A stretch of 64,000 nt of DNA, taken from contig NZ_UTBZ01000052.1 in NCBI RefSeq assembly GCF_900580865.1, positions 1 through 64,000 on the forward strand, given 5' to 3'. The translations under genes and the position numbers were made by a program. Source of the DNA: Pseudomonas viridiflava (GTDB lineage Bacteria; Pseudomonadota; Gammaproteobacteria; Pseudomonadales; Pseudomonadaceae). Below, one piece after another: positions 8,244 to 17,626 of the stretch (position 1 is the first letter of the stretch; each line of letters opens with the position of its first letter). The notes under the pieces were generated by a model. It was not told the origin of the DNA. It saw only the letters and a program-made list of their open reading frames with translations, and searched no databases.

Positions 8244-9169
8244 CGCTGCGCAGTTATCGCCGTACCGACGCCGGGGCCGTCAGCCGCCTGTTCCGGAAAA
8301 TCTACGGTGACCATTACGTGCAACCGCACGTGTACTTGCCGTTGATGATCAACCAGAACCATGGCGATGGCAGCTGGCATTCACTGGTTGCGGAATCCGG
8401 CAAAAAGATCCTCGGTCACGCGACGTTGTGCAGAAACACCGGATCGCACACCGCGGAACTGGCATTGAGCGTGGTACACCCGTCGACACGCGGACAGAAC
8501 ATCGCTACGCAACTGGGCATACGATTAATGATCCATGCACAAGCACTGGGTTGCCATGGCGTGACCATCAAACAGGTGACGCAGCATGCCTACTCCCAAC
8601 GCATGGCTGGCACGCTCGGCTTTTGCAGCACGGGATTGTTGCTCGACTATGTGCCCTCGCCGTTTGGCGAACCGTTGCCCGAGTCCATCGTCATTGGCTT
8701 CACCCCTATCGACGGTTATCGGCGCCCGCTTCCGGCGCTGCCCTGGCCGCCCAGCTGTCGCGATTTCATGGACCATTTGTCCGGCGTTTACGGAACACAG
8801 GAAAAACAACCGCTTTGGGTCGGACCGCCCATGCATGTCGAACAATGTTCCGGGCGCTATGACGTGCTGCTGAAAAAACTCGACAGCTGTTTGCTTAAAC
8901 AGCTACGACAATTGCCCCGGCACTGGATGATCTCGATCAGGCTCAGACTGGCAACGGGTTTTGCCAGCGCCGTCGACAGCCTGTCGGCGATGGGCTTCAT
9001 CTTCACCGGGATTGCCCCGAATGATCGTTGCGGAGGATGGCTGGCGTTATTTCATCGGGGTTATCGCCCGCGCACGCTGGAGTTGCGTTGCCCGCACATC
9101 CAGCGCCTGCACGATCAGGCGCAACAGCAGATCGCAGCGCACGCCCGCGAGGCAGCGCCGCATACTTGA
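8231..9169 (+). CDS. GNAT-family acyltransferase with long C-terminal extension
   Basis: The 312-residue protein has residues 1-155 as a GNAT fold: start LRSYRRTDAGAVSRLFRKIY, strand AELALSVVHPSTRGQNIATQLG (the V-x-P-x-x-R-G-x-x-I-A motif A for acyl-CoA binding, near residues 80-100), then QRMAGTLGFCSTG. The rest (about 160-312) looks like a degenerate second GNAT-like lobe. It overlaps the preceding gene by 13 bp. Of two starts, ATG 8231 has GGAG 8 bp upstream; ATG 8225 is too close to it. Last gene of the operon, followed by a hairpin. Inferred role: N- or O-acylation of the pathway's product, possibly for tailoring or self-protection. Confidence 0.75.
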   Translation: MDNVTLRSYRRTDAGAVSRLFRKIYGDHYVQPHVYLPLMINQNHGDGSWHSLVAESGKKILGHATLCRNTGSHTAELALSVVHPSTRGQNIATQLGIRLMIHAQALGCHGVTIKQVTQHAYSQRMAGTLGFCSTGLLLDYVPSPFGEPLPESIVIGFTPIDGYRRPLPALPWPPSCRDFMDHLSGVYGTQEKQPLWVGPPMHVEQCSGRYDVLLKKLDSCLLKQLRQLPRHWMISIRLRLATGFASAVDSLSAMGFIFTGIAPNDRCGGWLALFHRGYRPRTLELRCPHIQRLHDQAQQQIAAHAREAAPHT

Positions 9170-9180
9170 GTCAAACGAGG

Positions 9181-9200
9181 GCCCGCTCGGGTGAGCGGGC
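9181..9200. terminator. Hairpin between convergent genes
   Basis: GCCCGCTC (9181-9188) pairs perfectly with GAGCGGGC (9193-9200) around GGGT. It lies 11 bp after the GNAT stop and 14 bp before the stop of the convergent gene, and probably serves both directions. The flanking T-tracts are poor. Confidence 0.6.
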
Positions 9201-9214
9201 TACAACGCTTGAAC

Positions 9215-9742
9215 TCAGGCCTTCGCCTTGACGCCCTGGTCGACAGGTTTGGCGACGTTGCCGTCACCGTAGGTCTTCAGGTTCTGCAGGACATAAATCG
9301 CTTTCTTGAACTCGGGAATCAGGTTCTTGCCGTAGGCGTTGCCGTTGAGGCCATTGCTCTGGATCGCATCGAGCTGAGTCGCGAAATACTCCAGGGCGTT
9401 GAATTTGGCATCGATATCTTTGGTCACGCCGAAACGGTCGAACTTGTCACCCGCGCTCTTCAACGTGAAGGAAGTGATCTCGGAGATCAGCCCGCGGCTA
9501 CGCAGCATCTCGCTGAGATTGCCCATTTGCTTGACTGAAACGTTCGCCGGATCGAAACCCTTGATCGCCTTGCGCAAACCCTGCTTGTCCATTTCGGCGG
9601 TATTCAGCGCGTTGGGATCATTACCGACCAGCGTCAGCATCTGCTGCACCTTGACGCTCTGGGACACTTGTTTCTTTGCGCCGGTGTCGCGCACCAGTAG
9701 TCCAGCCTTGGCCTGCCAGCCGCCGACAATACCGATCGTCAT
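9215..9742 (-). CDS. Conserved hypothetical protein
   Basis: The 175-residue soluble-looking protein has no signal peptide or membrane segment, is rich in Lys, Asp and Asn, and is probably helical. ATG 9742 is chosen because AGGGAG lies 7 bp upstream on the - strand; the longer frame to 9916 runs through an AT-rich promoter-like region. The sequence (MTIGIVGGWQAKAGLLVRDT, then QMLTLVGNDPNALNTAEMD) resembles a Pseudomonas family of unknown function. No catalytic motif is visible. It is divergent from the chemoreceptor gene. Confidence 0.65.
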   Translation of the reverse strand: MTIGIVGGWQAKAGLLVRDTGAKKQVSQSVKVQQMLTLVGNDPNALNTAEMDKQGLRKAIKGFDPANVSVKQMGNLSEMLRSRGLISEITSFTLKSAGDKFDRFGVTKDIDAKFNALEYFATQLDAIQSNGLNGNAYGKNLIPEFKKAIYVLQNLKTYGDGNVAKPVDQGVKAKA

Positions 9743-10121
9743 GAAAAGACTCCCTGTGAAATGACCTGAAATATCCGTGTGAACGGCATTAATGGCCGCG
9801 AGTATCGGCGGGCGAACTGATGGCACCAACCTCTTTCTGCACTTTTTTACAATTCTTGTACATTCTCGATACAAAAGCTCAACGCCCCGCAATCGCTGAT
9901 CCAGAGCTGTCATCACAATGAAATGAAAATGGCTTTTTTCAGCCAGTCCGGACGATGACCAGCGCTTGTGTATCGAAGTCGATACCGACCAGTCATCGGC
10001 GCTGAGGTTTTTTAGGACGCATGTACCTAAAGCTTCGCGATGTAACGACGATACGTTGTGGATACCCGCACTGTTTTACCCCTGCCTTCTAATAAGAAAC
10101 GCTGCTCAAGGACCGGTCTCC
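9743..10121. promoter_or_regulatory. Divergent intergenic region, candidate promoters
   Basis: This 379-bp gap separates the divergent hypothetical (-) and chemoreceptor (+) genes. It holds an AT-rich stretch at about 9840-9876 with a small dyad TTGTA (9856-9860)/TACAA (9870-9874). No -35/-10 pair stands out enough to name. A putative ribosome site for the chemoreceptor (CAAGGA) lies near 10107. Confidence 0.35.
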
Positions 10122-12113
10122 ATGCCCGCATTCCGTACCATTCAGGCTCGCTATACGCTGTTTCTGGTTCTGTTCATCCTGCTGTTGTCGGTGTTGACCG
10201 TGGTCGGCATCAGCCAACTGGTCGCCCCCAAGCTGCGGCAAACCGAAGAACAAGTTGTCCTCAACCGCATCGCCGAAGTGGCCGAGCAGATTCAGGGCGA
10301 GTTGAACAAAGTGCAGGCGCAACAGCGCAGCATCACCCAGACCATCCCGCTGCTCGACAGCGCCGCCATCGACACGGTGCTGCCAGGCCTGGTCGACCAG
10401 TACGGCGAGCTGAAGGTATTCGGCGGCGGGATCTGGCCGTTGCCGGGGCAGCGTGAAGCCGGGCGCAATAAATTCAGTACGTTCTGGCACCGCGATGCTT
10501 CGGGCAAACTGGCGGTAAACACGTTCTGGAACAGCGACGCGGCGCCCAACTACTACGACCAGAGCTGGCACAAGGGCGGTATGGCCACACCACGCGGCCA
10601 ATGCGCCTGGGCGGCAGCGTACAAAGATGACGCCAGCGCCGAGCCGCGCACCAACTGCGCCATGGCCATCCAGAAAAATGGCAATGCATGGGGCGTGTCG
10701 ACCATTGACGTCACCCTCGGCTTCTTCAACGATCTGGTGGCGCGCAAGGAAAAAGACCTCAACGCCGAAATGCTCATCGTTGAAGCCGACGGCAAGATCA
10801 TCAGTAACAGCTCGCGCATCAGTGGCCCGATCGTGCTGAAGAACATCAGCGAACTGGCCGGCACATCGACCTTCGCCAGCCAGGTCAAAGCCGGGCTGCA
10901 GAATCGTGATCAGGCGCAGCGCATCGAATTCGATAACAACGGTGAGGCCAGCACCTTCTTCATGCGCCCGATTGAAGGCACGCCGTGGTTCCTCGCCACT
11001 GCCCTGCCGACGAAAATGCTCACCGCCCAGCGTGATGACGTCCTCAGCACCCTGAGCCTGTTGCAGATTCCGCTGGTGATTTTGCTGGTGCTTTTACAGG
11101 TCTATGCGATTCGCCAGTTGGTACAGCGCATGAAAGCGTTGAAAGCCAACATCGATTTGCTCTCCAGCGGCGATGCCGACCTGACCCGCCGCATCACCAT
11201 TCGCGCCGAAGATGAACTCGGCGCCATCGGTCATTCGGTCAACACCTTCATCGCCTACCTGCAGAACATGATCGGCGAAGTCACCCAGGCCACCGGCGCC
11301 ATGGCATCGAGCCTCGACAACCTGCAACGCACCTCGGCAAACACCAGCCAGATCCTCCTGCGTCATGCTTCGGAAACCGACCAGACCGTTACCGCTATCA
11401 CCGAGATGAGTTCGACGGCAGAAAGCGTTGCGCAGAATGCCGCCGAAACTGCCGCGTTTACCCAACGCGCGAACGAAAACGCCGACCGTTCCCGCGTGGT
11501 GGTGGGCGAAGCCACCAATAGTGTCGTGGCGCTGATCGATGAAGTGGCCAGCGCCACCCACAAAGTCGAAAACATGCAGCAGGACGCTCAGCGCATCACC
11601 GAGATTCTCGGGGTGATCGGCGCGATTGCCGGGCAGACCAACCTGTTGGCGCTCAACGCCGCAATCGAAGCAGCTCGCGCCGGTGAACAGGGCCGGGGGT
11701 TTGCCGTGGTTGCCGATGAAGTCCGCGCCCTCGCCGCGCGTACTCAGGCCAGCACCTCGGAAATCAACGAGATGTTGACGCGTCTGACGCAGGGCGTGAG
11801 CTCGTCGGTCAGCGCCATGGAAAACACCCAGGCCAGTTGCCAGTCGGCCGCCGACGCCACTGCACGGGTCAATTCGGGTCTGGATGAAATGGCCGGCTCG
11901 GTCAGCCATATCAACAGCCTCAGCACCCAGATCGCCACCGCCGCCGAGCAGCAAAGCGCGGTGACCGAAGAGATCAACCGCAGCATGGTGCAGATCCGCC
12001 ACATGGTTGATGAACTGGTGCAGAGCGGCAAAGCCAGCGAACTGAATACCCACCAGTTGCTCGAAGCCAACAGCCGGGTGAGCGCGATCATGGGGCGGTT
12101 CAAGGTCCGCTGA
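10122..12113 (+). CDS. dCache-type methyl-accepting chemotaxis protein
   Basis: The 663-residue receptor has TM1 at about 9-30 ([19 protein letters not shown]), a periplasmic region of about 280 residues typical of a double-Cache domain (conserved FWHRDASGK and [10 protein letters not shown] segments), and TM2 at about 313-335. Then come HAMP and a cytoplasmic signalling domain containing the hairpin tip [34 protein letters not shown]. It would methylate and signal through CheA/CheW. Start at ATG 10122 gives a proper membrane-anchor N-terminus; the frame extends upstream to 9966 without support. The ligand is unknown: dCache receptors in pseudomonads often sense amino acids, polyamines or organic acids. 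Monocistronic, and followed by a REP pair. Confidence 0.9.
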   Translation: MPAFRTIQARYTLFLVLFILLLSVLTVVGISQLVAPKLRQTEEQVVLNRIAEVAEQIQGELNKVQAQQRSITQTIPLLDSAAIDTVLPGLVDQYGELKVFGGGIWPLPGQREAGRNKFSTFWHRDASGKLAVNTFWNSDAAPNYYDQSWHKGGMATPRGQCAWAAAYKDDASAEPRTNCAMAIQKNGNAWGVSTIDVTLGFFNDLVARKEKDLNAEMLIVEADGKIISNSSRISGPIVLKNISELAGTSTFASQVKAGLQNRDQAQRIEFDNNGEASTFFMRPIEGTPWFLATALPTKMLTAQRDDVLSTLSLLQIPLVILLVLLQVYAIRQLVQRMKALKANIDLLSSGDADLTRRITIRAEDELGAIGHSVNTFIAYLQNMIGEVTQATGAMASSLDNLQRTSANTSQILLRHASETDQTVTAITEMSSTAESVAQNAAETAAFTQRANENADRSRVVVGEATNSVVALIDEVASATHKVENMQQDAQRITEILGVIGAIAGQTNLLALNAAIEAARAGEQGRGFAVVADEVRALAARTQASTSEINEMLTRLTQGVSSSVSAMENTQASCQSAADATARVNSGLDEMAGSVSHINSLSTQIATAAEQQSAVTEEINRSMVQIRHMVDELVQSGKASELNTHQLLEANSRVSAIMGRFKVR

Positions 12114-12144
12114 TTCATGCAGGAATTCCTGCAAACCATATAAC

Positions 12145-12240
12145 CCCTGTGGGAGCGAGCCTGCTCGCGAAAGCGTCCTTTCAGGCACTGCATCCAGTGC
12201 CTGACACACTGCCTTCGCGAGCAGGCTCGCTCCCACAGGG
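12145..12240. repeat. REP doublet with internal hairpin
   Basis: GGGAGCGAGCCTGCTCGCGA (12151-12170) and its inverse end a long stem. Between them TCAGGCACTG and CAGTGCCTGA (12181-12204) form a second perfect hairpin. This is a classic Pseudomonas REP pair, here downstream of the chemoreceptor, where it may end transcription. Confidence 0.9.
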
Positions 12241-12422
12241 TTCGTTCACACAATTGCCACCTGACAGCTTTGTCATCTCGCGCTCAGCAACCTGTCAGCC
12301 TTGATCTACGATCACCCTGCCCGCCTGCCTTGCAACAACTGGAAACATTGCGTTGATGCCAGACGGCAAAAACCGGTCAAAATGCGTTCTTTTCTGATCG
12401 TCACCCGAGCCGAGAATCCGTC

Positions 12423-12863
12423 ATGCGAAGCCATCTGCGTCTGGTCGCCCTGAGCGCCCTGTTCATCTCCTCCCTGGCCCAGGCCGCCGATCTGATCCCC
12501 ATCGAAGTGCACCGCGACGCCAATTGCGGTTGCTGCAAAAAATGGATCAGCCATCTCGAAGCCAATGGTTTCAAAGTCGAAGATCACGTCGAAAGCGACA
12601 TGAGCAGCTTCAAGCAGCAACATGGCGTGCCGCCGCGTCTGGCGTCGTGCCACACCGCGATCATCAACGGTAAGTTCGTCGAAGGCCACGTGCCGGCGGA
12701 GCAGGTGTTGGCCCTGAGCAAGCGTGACGATCTGCTCGGCGTCGCCGCACCGGGTATGCCGATGGGCTCGCCGGGCATGGACGGCATGAGCGATGCTTAT
12801 CAAGTGATCGGCCTGAAAAAGGACGGCGCTGATGTGGTCGTGGCGGATTACCCGGCACATTGA
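12423..12863 (+). CDS. DUF411 periplasmic metal-binding protein
   Basis: The 146-residue protein has a Sec signal peptide (cut likely after AQA, residue about 20) followed by IEVHRDANCGCCKKWISHLE, the CxCC motif (N-C-G-C-C) of the DUF411 family near residues 35-39. It also has a conserved SCHTAIINGKFVEGHVPAE segment. DUF411 proteins are often found with copper-resistance genes and are thought to bind metal; a function here is inference. The Met-rich MPMGSPGMDGM stretch near residue 117 fits copper binding. The stop overlaps the TTG start of the next gene. Confidence 0.85.
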   Translation: MRSHLRLVALSALFISSLAQAADLIPIEVHRDANCGCCKKWISHLEANGFKVEDHVESDMSSFKQQHGVPPRLASCHTAIINGKFVEGHVPAEQVLALSKRDDLLGVAAPGMPMGSPGMDGMSDAYQVIGLKKDGADVVVADYPAH

Positions 12864-13297
12864 TCATCGCGGCTTACGGTGGGCTGTTTCTCGCCGCATT
12901 CGGCGCGGCGACCTTGTTGCCGCTACAGTCCGAGGCAGTGCTGGTCGGATTGATCGTCAGCGAGCGTTACTGGCTGTGGGGGCTGCTCGCGGTGGCGACG
13001 CTGGGCAACGTACTCGGTTCGCTGGTCAACTGGTGGCTGGGCCGCGGCATCGAGCGCTTTCAGGATCGGCGCTGGTTTCCGATCAGCCCCGCGCACATGG
13101 CCAGGGCGCGCAAACATTATGAGCGCTACGGGCATTGGTCGTTGCTGCTGAGCTGGTTGCCGATCATTGGCGATCCGCTGACGCTGATTGCCGGCGTCAT
13201 GCGCGAACCGCTCGGGCGCTTCCTGTTGATTGTCACTCTGGCCAAAGGTGCCCGTTATGGTGTGCTGGCCATGCTGACGCTGGGCTGGCTGGGTTGA
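12860..13297 (+). CDS. YqaA/DedA-like membrane protein
   Basis: The 145-residue inner-membrane protein of the YqaA family is distantly related to DedA/SNARE-associated proteins. It has about four hydrophobic segments, the re-entrant-loop-like LLSWLPIIGDPLTLIAGVM and a conserved GNVLGSLVNWWLGR. It starts at TTG 12860, overlapping the DUF411 stop (TTGA), so translation is coupled. The length matches YqaA (about 142). DedA relatives are undecaprenyl-phosphate or lipid flippases; the role of YqaA itself is unclear. Confidence 0.8.
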   Translation: MIIAAYGGLFLAAFGAATLLPLQSEAVLVGLIVSERYWLWGLLAVATLGNVLGSLVNWWLGRGIERFQDRRWFPISPAHMARARKHYERYGHWSLLLSWLPIIGDPLTLIAGVMREPLGRFLLIVTLAKGARYGVLAMLTLGWLG

Positions 13298-13384
13298 ACG
13301 TTCGGGCGCGGGCATTGCCTGTGTTTAACGTCGGCATAATCCAGCCGTTCCAGCATCGGCCAATTTCAAACGGAGTTTGACCTT

Positions 13385-14434
13385 ATGTCTGTCACGTTTT
13401 CCCGTTGGCTCCCCTCCTTGCTCCTCTGCGCCGCCCTGCCCCTGTCGGCACAGGCCGCAACGTCAACCGCAGCCGCGCCGGAAGGCCCGGCCTATGGCCC
13501 GGAGCTGCAAGGCTTCGAATACCCTTACACGCTTAAACACTTTGCCTTTCAATCCCAAGGCAAATCCCTGCAGATGGGTTACATGGACGTCGCAGCCCAC
13601 GGCAAGGCCAATGGCCGCACCGTGGTGCTGATGCACGGCAAGAATTTTTGCGCAGCCACCTGGGACAGTTCGATCAAGGCCTTGAGCGAGTCCGGTTACC
13701 GGGTGATCGCGCCGGATCAGATCGGCTTCTGCACCTCCAGCAAACCCGACAACTATCAGTACAGCTTCCAGCAACTGGCGACCAATACCCAGCAGTTGCT
13801 CAAAGCGCTGGGCATTCAGAAAGCCACGCTGCTCGGCCACTCCACCGGCGGCATGCTCGCCACCCGTTATGCCTTGTTGTTCCCTGAACAGGTCGAACAA
13901 TTGGCACTGGTCAACCCGATCGGTCTGGAGGACTGGAAAGCCCTTGGCGTGCCCTATCGCACGGTGGATCAGTGGTATCAACGCGAGCTGAAAGTCAGCG
14001 CCCAAGGCATTCGCGACTATGAGCGCACCACTTATTACGACGGCCGCTGGAAACCGGAATTCGACCGTTGGGTGGACATGCTCGCCGGGCTGAGCAAAGG
14101 CCCGGGCAAGACGCAAGTGGCGTGGAACTCGGCGCTGATCTACGACATGATTTTCACCCAGCCGGTGTACTACGAGTTCAAGGACCTGAAGATGCCGACC
14201 CTGCTGCTGATCGGCACCTCCGACACTACGGCCATCGGCAAAGACCTCGCGCCGCCTGAGGTGAAAGCGAAAATCGGCCACTATGAGGTGCTCGGCAAAC
14301 AAGTGGCCAAGCTGATCCCGCAGTCGACGCTAGTGGAATTTCCCGGCATGGGCCACGCGCCACAAATGGAAGAACCGGCGCAGTTCCACAAGGCCCTGCT
14401 CGACTGGCTGAATACATCCAATCCCGTTCGTTGA
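13385..14434 (+). CDS. Exported alpha/beta hydrolase
   Basis: The 349-residue protein has an N-terminal signal peptide (LLLCAALPLSAQA, cut near residue 25) and an alpha/beta-hydrolase core. The oxyanion segment is VVLMHGKNFCAATWD, the nucleophile elbow is GHSTGG (Ser about 156), an acidic residue lies in LLLIGTSDTTA, and the catalytic His is in GMGHAPQME near residue 325. Likely a periplasmic or secreted esterase/lipase-like enzyme; the substrate is unknown. An upstream GGAG lies 7 bp before ATG. It sits 13 bp ahead of the dehydrogenase gene and may be co-transcribed with it. Confidence 0.85.
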   Translation: MSVTFSRWLPSLLLCAALPLSAQAATSTAAAPEGPAYGPELQGFEYPYTLKHFAFQSQGKSLQMGYMDVAAHGKANGRTVVLMHGKNFCAATWDSSIKALSESGYRVIAPDQIGFCTSSKPDNYQYSFQQLATNTQQLLKALGIQKATLLGHSTGGMLATRYALLFPEQVEQLALVNPIGLEDWKALGVPYRTVDQWYQRELKVSAQGIRDYERTTYYDGRWKPEFDRWVDMLAGLSKGPGKTQVAWNSALIYDMIFTQPVYYEFKDLKMPTLLLIGTSDTTAIGKDLAPPEVKAKIGHYEVLGKQVAKLIPQSTLVEFPGMGHAPQMEEPAQFHKALLDWLNTSNPVR

Positions 14435-14447
14435 TGAGGTAAGGCTG

Positions 14448-15401
14448 ATGGCGGTGCAGATTGCAGTGATCGATGACTGGCAGGACGTGGCCCGCGACGT
14501 GGTCGACTGGTCAGTCCTCGATAGCCTCGGCGAAGTGACGTTCGAACATGATTACCCGGCCGACAACGTAACACTGGCCGAGCGCCTGGGCCGCTATCAG
14601 GTGATCTGCGTGATGCGCGAACGCACACGCTTCGATGAGGACTTGCTCAAGCGTTTGCCCAATCTCAAGTTGCTGGTCACCGGCGGCATGCGCAACGCAG
14701 CGCTGGACATGCAAGCGGCGGCAAAACTGGGCATCAGGGTCTGCGGCACTGACAGTTACAAGCACGCGGCGCCAGAGCTGACCTGGGCGCTGATCATGGC
14801 GGCGACACGCAATCTGGTGAAGGAAGCCAATGCCCTGCGCGACGGTCAATGGCAGCAAGAGCTGGGTGGCGACCTCTACGGCAAAACCCTCGGCATTCTC
14901 GGTCTGGGCAGCATTGGCCAGCGCGTTGCGCAGTTTGGCCAGGTGTTCGGCATGAAGGTGATCGCCTGGAGCGAAAACCTCACGGCCGAACGGGCACAGC
15001 AGGTTGGCGTGACGTACGTGAACAAGCAGGAACTGTTCGAGCAGGCCGATGTGTTGTCAGTGCATCTGGTGCTCAGCGAGCGCAGTCGCGGACTGGTCGA
15101 TGCGCAGGCGCTGAGCTGGATGAAACCGACGGCGCTGCTGGTCAATACCGCACGCGGGCCGATTGTCGATGAAGCAGCGTTGATCAAAGCATTGCAGAAA
15201 CGGCACATCGCCGGGGCAGCGCTGGATGTGTTCGAGCAGGAGCCGTTGCCGCACATGCACCCGTTTCGCACACTCGACAATGTCCTGGCGACGCCGCATG
15301 TGGGGTATGTCAGCCGGCAGAACTATGAACAGTTCTTTTCGCAGATGATCGAGGATATTCAGGCTTGGGCTGATGGGGAGCCGATTCGCCTGTTGAATTG
15401 A
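14448..15401 (+). CDS. D-2-hydroxyacid dehydrogenase family protein
   Basis: The 317-residue cytoplasmic NAD(P)H enzyme has the nucleotide loop LGILGLGSIGQRVAQFG near residues 145-161, the catalytic Arg in VNTARGPIVDE near 231 and Glu in DVFEQEPLP near 262. An expected His lies in ATPHVGYVS near 283. The family reduces 2-keto acids to D-2-hydroxy acids (or the reverse). SerA-, GhrA- or LdhA-type specificity cannot be decided. Followed by a REP pair. Confidence 0.88.
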   Translation: MAVQIAVIDDWQDVARDVVDWSVLDSLGEVTFEHDYPADNVTLAERLGRYQVICVMRERTRFDEDLLKRLPNLKLLVTGGMRNAALDMQAAAKLGIRVCGTDSYKHAAPELTWALIMAATRNLVKEANALRDGQWQQELGGDLYGKTLGILGLGSIGQRVAQFGQVFGMKVIAWSENLTAERAQQVGVTYVNKQELFEQADVLSVHLVLSERSRGLVDAQALSWMKPTALLVNTARGPIVDEAALIKALQKRHIAGAALDVFEQEPLPHMHPFRTLDNVLATPHVGYVSRQNYEQFFSQMIEDIQAWADGEPIRLLN

Positions 15402-15437
15402 GTCATACCGTAATCGCGGCGGTGTCATGGCGATCGC

Positions 15438-15533
15438 TTTCGCGAGCAGGCTCGCTCCCACAGGGGATCTTCAGTGAGCAGAAAATCTGTTCCCGGCACA
15501 GATCCAATGTGGGAGCGAGCCTGCTCGCGAAGG
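15438..15533. repeat. REP doublet, inverted order
   Basis: The first unit reads TCGCGAGCAGGCTCGCTCCC (about 15440-15459) and the second GGGAGCGAGCCTGCTCGCGA (15511-15530). The order is thus reversed relative to the 12145-12240 doublet. Confidence 0.9.
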
Positions 15534-16021
15534 GGCACTCACTGCCTCCCCATCAACAAACTGCCCGCACCACAACAGTGCGCCCGCGCTGCCCGCTAGC
15601 ACAAAATCGTGACCTCCCAGTCACCGTTTTGACCCTCACTTGCAGAAAAACCTGCACTTCGTCGGTGCGATTCCCCCTCAAAAGTTCGGTTTGCGCGGCG
15701 TGCCAACCGATTGTCGAACAATTTACCCATTTGCACCGCCCCGCTCTAGGATCTGGCCTAGACTGACTTTCGCGGGGTAAAACCGACCAGTCACATTGCC
15801 GAAAAAAAGTCGAAACTTTTGCGCGCGGCGGCGGGTCATCTGAAAGGCAGGGCCAAAGCGACTGGTGCAATCCTTGCAACGGCCCGATCACCCATTCTGC
15901 TTGCGCGTGTTGGGTAGCGTTTGCTCACCGATGCGTGGCGCGTTTGCGCCCGGCCACAGGACTTGGCCATGGACATCGCTTGTTCAAGACAAGAATCAGA
16001 TCAACGAGACGGGAGATTCAT
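15534..16021 (+). promoter_or_regulatory. Upstream region of the glgA operon
   Basis: No gene is seen in these 488 bp. CTAGACT at 15758-15764, preceded by GC, has one mismatch to the sigma-S extended -10 (CTATACT), a plausible stationary-phase promoter for storage genes. GAAACTT (15812-15818) and TCTGA (15839-15843) recall an AlgU promoter, but the 20-bp gap is too long. GGGAG at 16010-16014 is the glgA ribosome site. None is proven. Confidence 0.3.
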
Positions 16022-17608
16022 ATGATCAGTGCGGCATTGGATATTCAGGGAGAGCGTGCTCAGCAGGCGGTTGGTGAATCGAGCAGCGTCAGTGTTCCCG
16101 GCAGCCGACAGATCAACGTCCCCGGCACCAAAACGCTGACTCCAGTAGCGAGCCAGAACCCCAACAAGAAAAAAGTGTTGTTCGTCACCTCGGAAATCGC
16201 CGACCTGGTCAAGACCGGCGGGCTGGGTGACGTGTCAGCCGCCCTGCCCCGGGCCATGGCCCATCTGCACGATGTGCGCGTGTTGATCCCCGGTTACCCG
16301 CAGGTGATGCACAGCGAAAACCCGATCCACATCATCGGCGAACTCGGCGGCCATGCCGCGCTGCCACCGTGCAAGATCGGCCGTATGGACATGCCGGACG
16401 GTCTGGTCATCTACGTGTTGATCTGCCCCGAGCTCTACGAGCGCGAAGGCTCGCCTTACGGCGCCAACAACGGTCGCGACTGGCCGGACAACCACATTCG
16501 ATTCGCCCGTCTGGGTCTGGCTGCCGCCGATATCGCCGCCAACCTTGCGCAAATTCACTGGTGCCCGGATCTGGTGCACGCCCATGACTGGCCGGCAGGT
16601 CTCGCCCCTGCCTATATGCACTGGCGCGGGCAGCGCACGCCGACCCTGTTCACCATTCACAACCTCGCCTATCAAGGCGTGACCAGCCTAGGCTCCTGCC
16701 CTGAGCTGGGTATTCCCAACCATGCCTTGCAACAGGAAGGCATGGAGTTCTACGGCAAGATGTCGTTCCTCAAGGCTGGCATGGCCTATTCGAGCCACAT
16801 CACCACGGTCAGTGCTACCTACGCGCAGGAAATCACCACCCCGGATTTCGGCTGCGGCCTCGACGGCTTTCTCGCCGCCAAGACCCAGCAAGGCTTGCTC
16901 AGCGGCATCCCCAACGGCATCGATGAGAGCTGGGACGCTGCCACCGATCCGCACCTGTTCGCGCCATTTGCCATCGGCGACTGGGAAGGCAAAGCGGTCA
17001 ACGCCGCGCATGTGCGTGAGCTATTTGAATTGAATGACTCAGAAGGCCCGCTGTTCGCCGTGGTGTCGCGACTGGTCTATCAAAAAGGTCTGGACCTGAC
17101 AATCGCAGTGTCCGAGTACATCGTGCAGAACGGTGGCCAGATCGCCATCATCGGTCGCGGCGAACCGGAAGAAGAACAAGCCATGCGCGAACTGGCGCTG
17201 CGTTTCCCCGGGCAGATCGGCGTGCGCATCGGCTTCAATGAAACCGACGCCCGGCGCATGTTTGCCGGCAGCGACTTCCTGCTGATGCCCTCGCGTTACG
17301 AGCCTTGCGGTTTGAGCCAGATGTACGCCCAGCGTTTCGGCTCGCTGCCGGTGGCGCGCAATACCGGCGGGCTGGCCGACACCATTGAAAACGGCGTCAC
17401 CGGTTTCCTTTTCGACGAATCCTCCGCTGAAAGCTATCAAGAGGCCCTGAGCCGCGCGTTCAAGGTGTTCGCCTTCCCCGAACTGCTCAATGCCATGCGT
17501 TGCCGGGCAATGGCCGCGCCGTTCAACTGGTGCAAAGCGGTTGAACCGTACGCCGAACTCTACGAACAACTGGTCGCCAAGGCGCTGGGTAAAGCACATC
17601 ACAAATAA
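16022..17608 (+). CDS. glgA: Glycogen synthase
   Basis: The 528-residue GT5 glucosyltransferase extends alpha-1,4-glucan from a nucleotide glucose donor (ADP- or UDP-glucose). The donor-site motif KTGGLGDV starts at Lys64. The C-terminal half carries MFAGSDFLLMPSRYEPCGLSQMYAQ, with the catalytic Glu, and NTGGLADTIEN. Compared with E. coli GlgA (477 residues, K15TGGLGD) there is an extra N-terminal region of about 48 residues, Ser/Val/Gln-rich and probably disordered. ATG 16022 has GGGAG about 8 bp upstream; longer upstream codons are unsupported. First gene of glgA-treZ-malQ-treY-DUF2934. No glgC (ADP-glucose pyrophosphorylase) lies in the window. Confidence 0.95.
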   Translation: MISAALDIQGERAQQAVGESSSVSVPGSRQINVPGTKTLTPVASQNPNKKKVLFVTSEIADLVKTGGLGDVSAALPRAMAHLHDVRVLIPGYPQVMHSENPIHIIGELGGHAALPPCKIGRMDMPDGLVIYVLICPELYEREGSPYGANNGRDWPDNHIRFARLGLAAADIAANLAQIHWCPDLVHAHDWPAGLAPAYMHWRGQRTPTLFTIHNLAYQGVTSLGSCPELGIPNHALQQEGMEFYGKMSFLKAGMAYSSHITTVSATYAQEITTPDFGCGLDGFLAAKTQQGLLSGIPNGIDESWDAATDPHLFAPFAIGDWEGKAVNAAHVRELFELNDSEGPLFAVVSRLVYQKGLDLTIAVSEYIVQNGGQIAIIGRGEPEEEQAMRELALRFPGQIGVRIGFNETDARRMFAGSDFLLMPSRYEPCGLSQMYAQRFGSLPVARNTGGLADTIENGVTGFLFDESSAESYQEALSRAFKVFAFPELLNAMRCRAMAAPFNWCKAVEPYAELYEQLVAKALGKAHHK

Positions 17609-17626
17609 CCAGGGAGGTTCACCACG

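Noticed and set aside
2114..9169. Bioluminescence (lux) operon
   Set aside because: LuxE- and LuxC-like genes are present but luxA, luxB and luxD are not, and the reductase is a fusion.
9966..10121. N-terminal extension of the chemoreceptor
   Set aside because: ATG 10122 gives the expected membrane-anchor start; the extension is not hydrophobic and lacks a ribosome site.
12262..12297. Third copy of the CTGTCA dyad
   Set aside because: CTGACAG and CTGTCAG are 22 bp apart and oriented differently from the 4-bp-spaced sites.
15812..15843. AlgU-type promoter before glgA
   Set aside because: GAAACTT and TCTGA are 20 bp apart, longer than the usual 16-17 bp.
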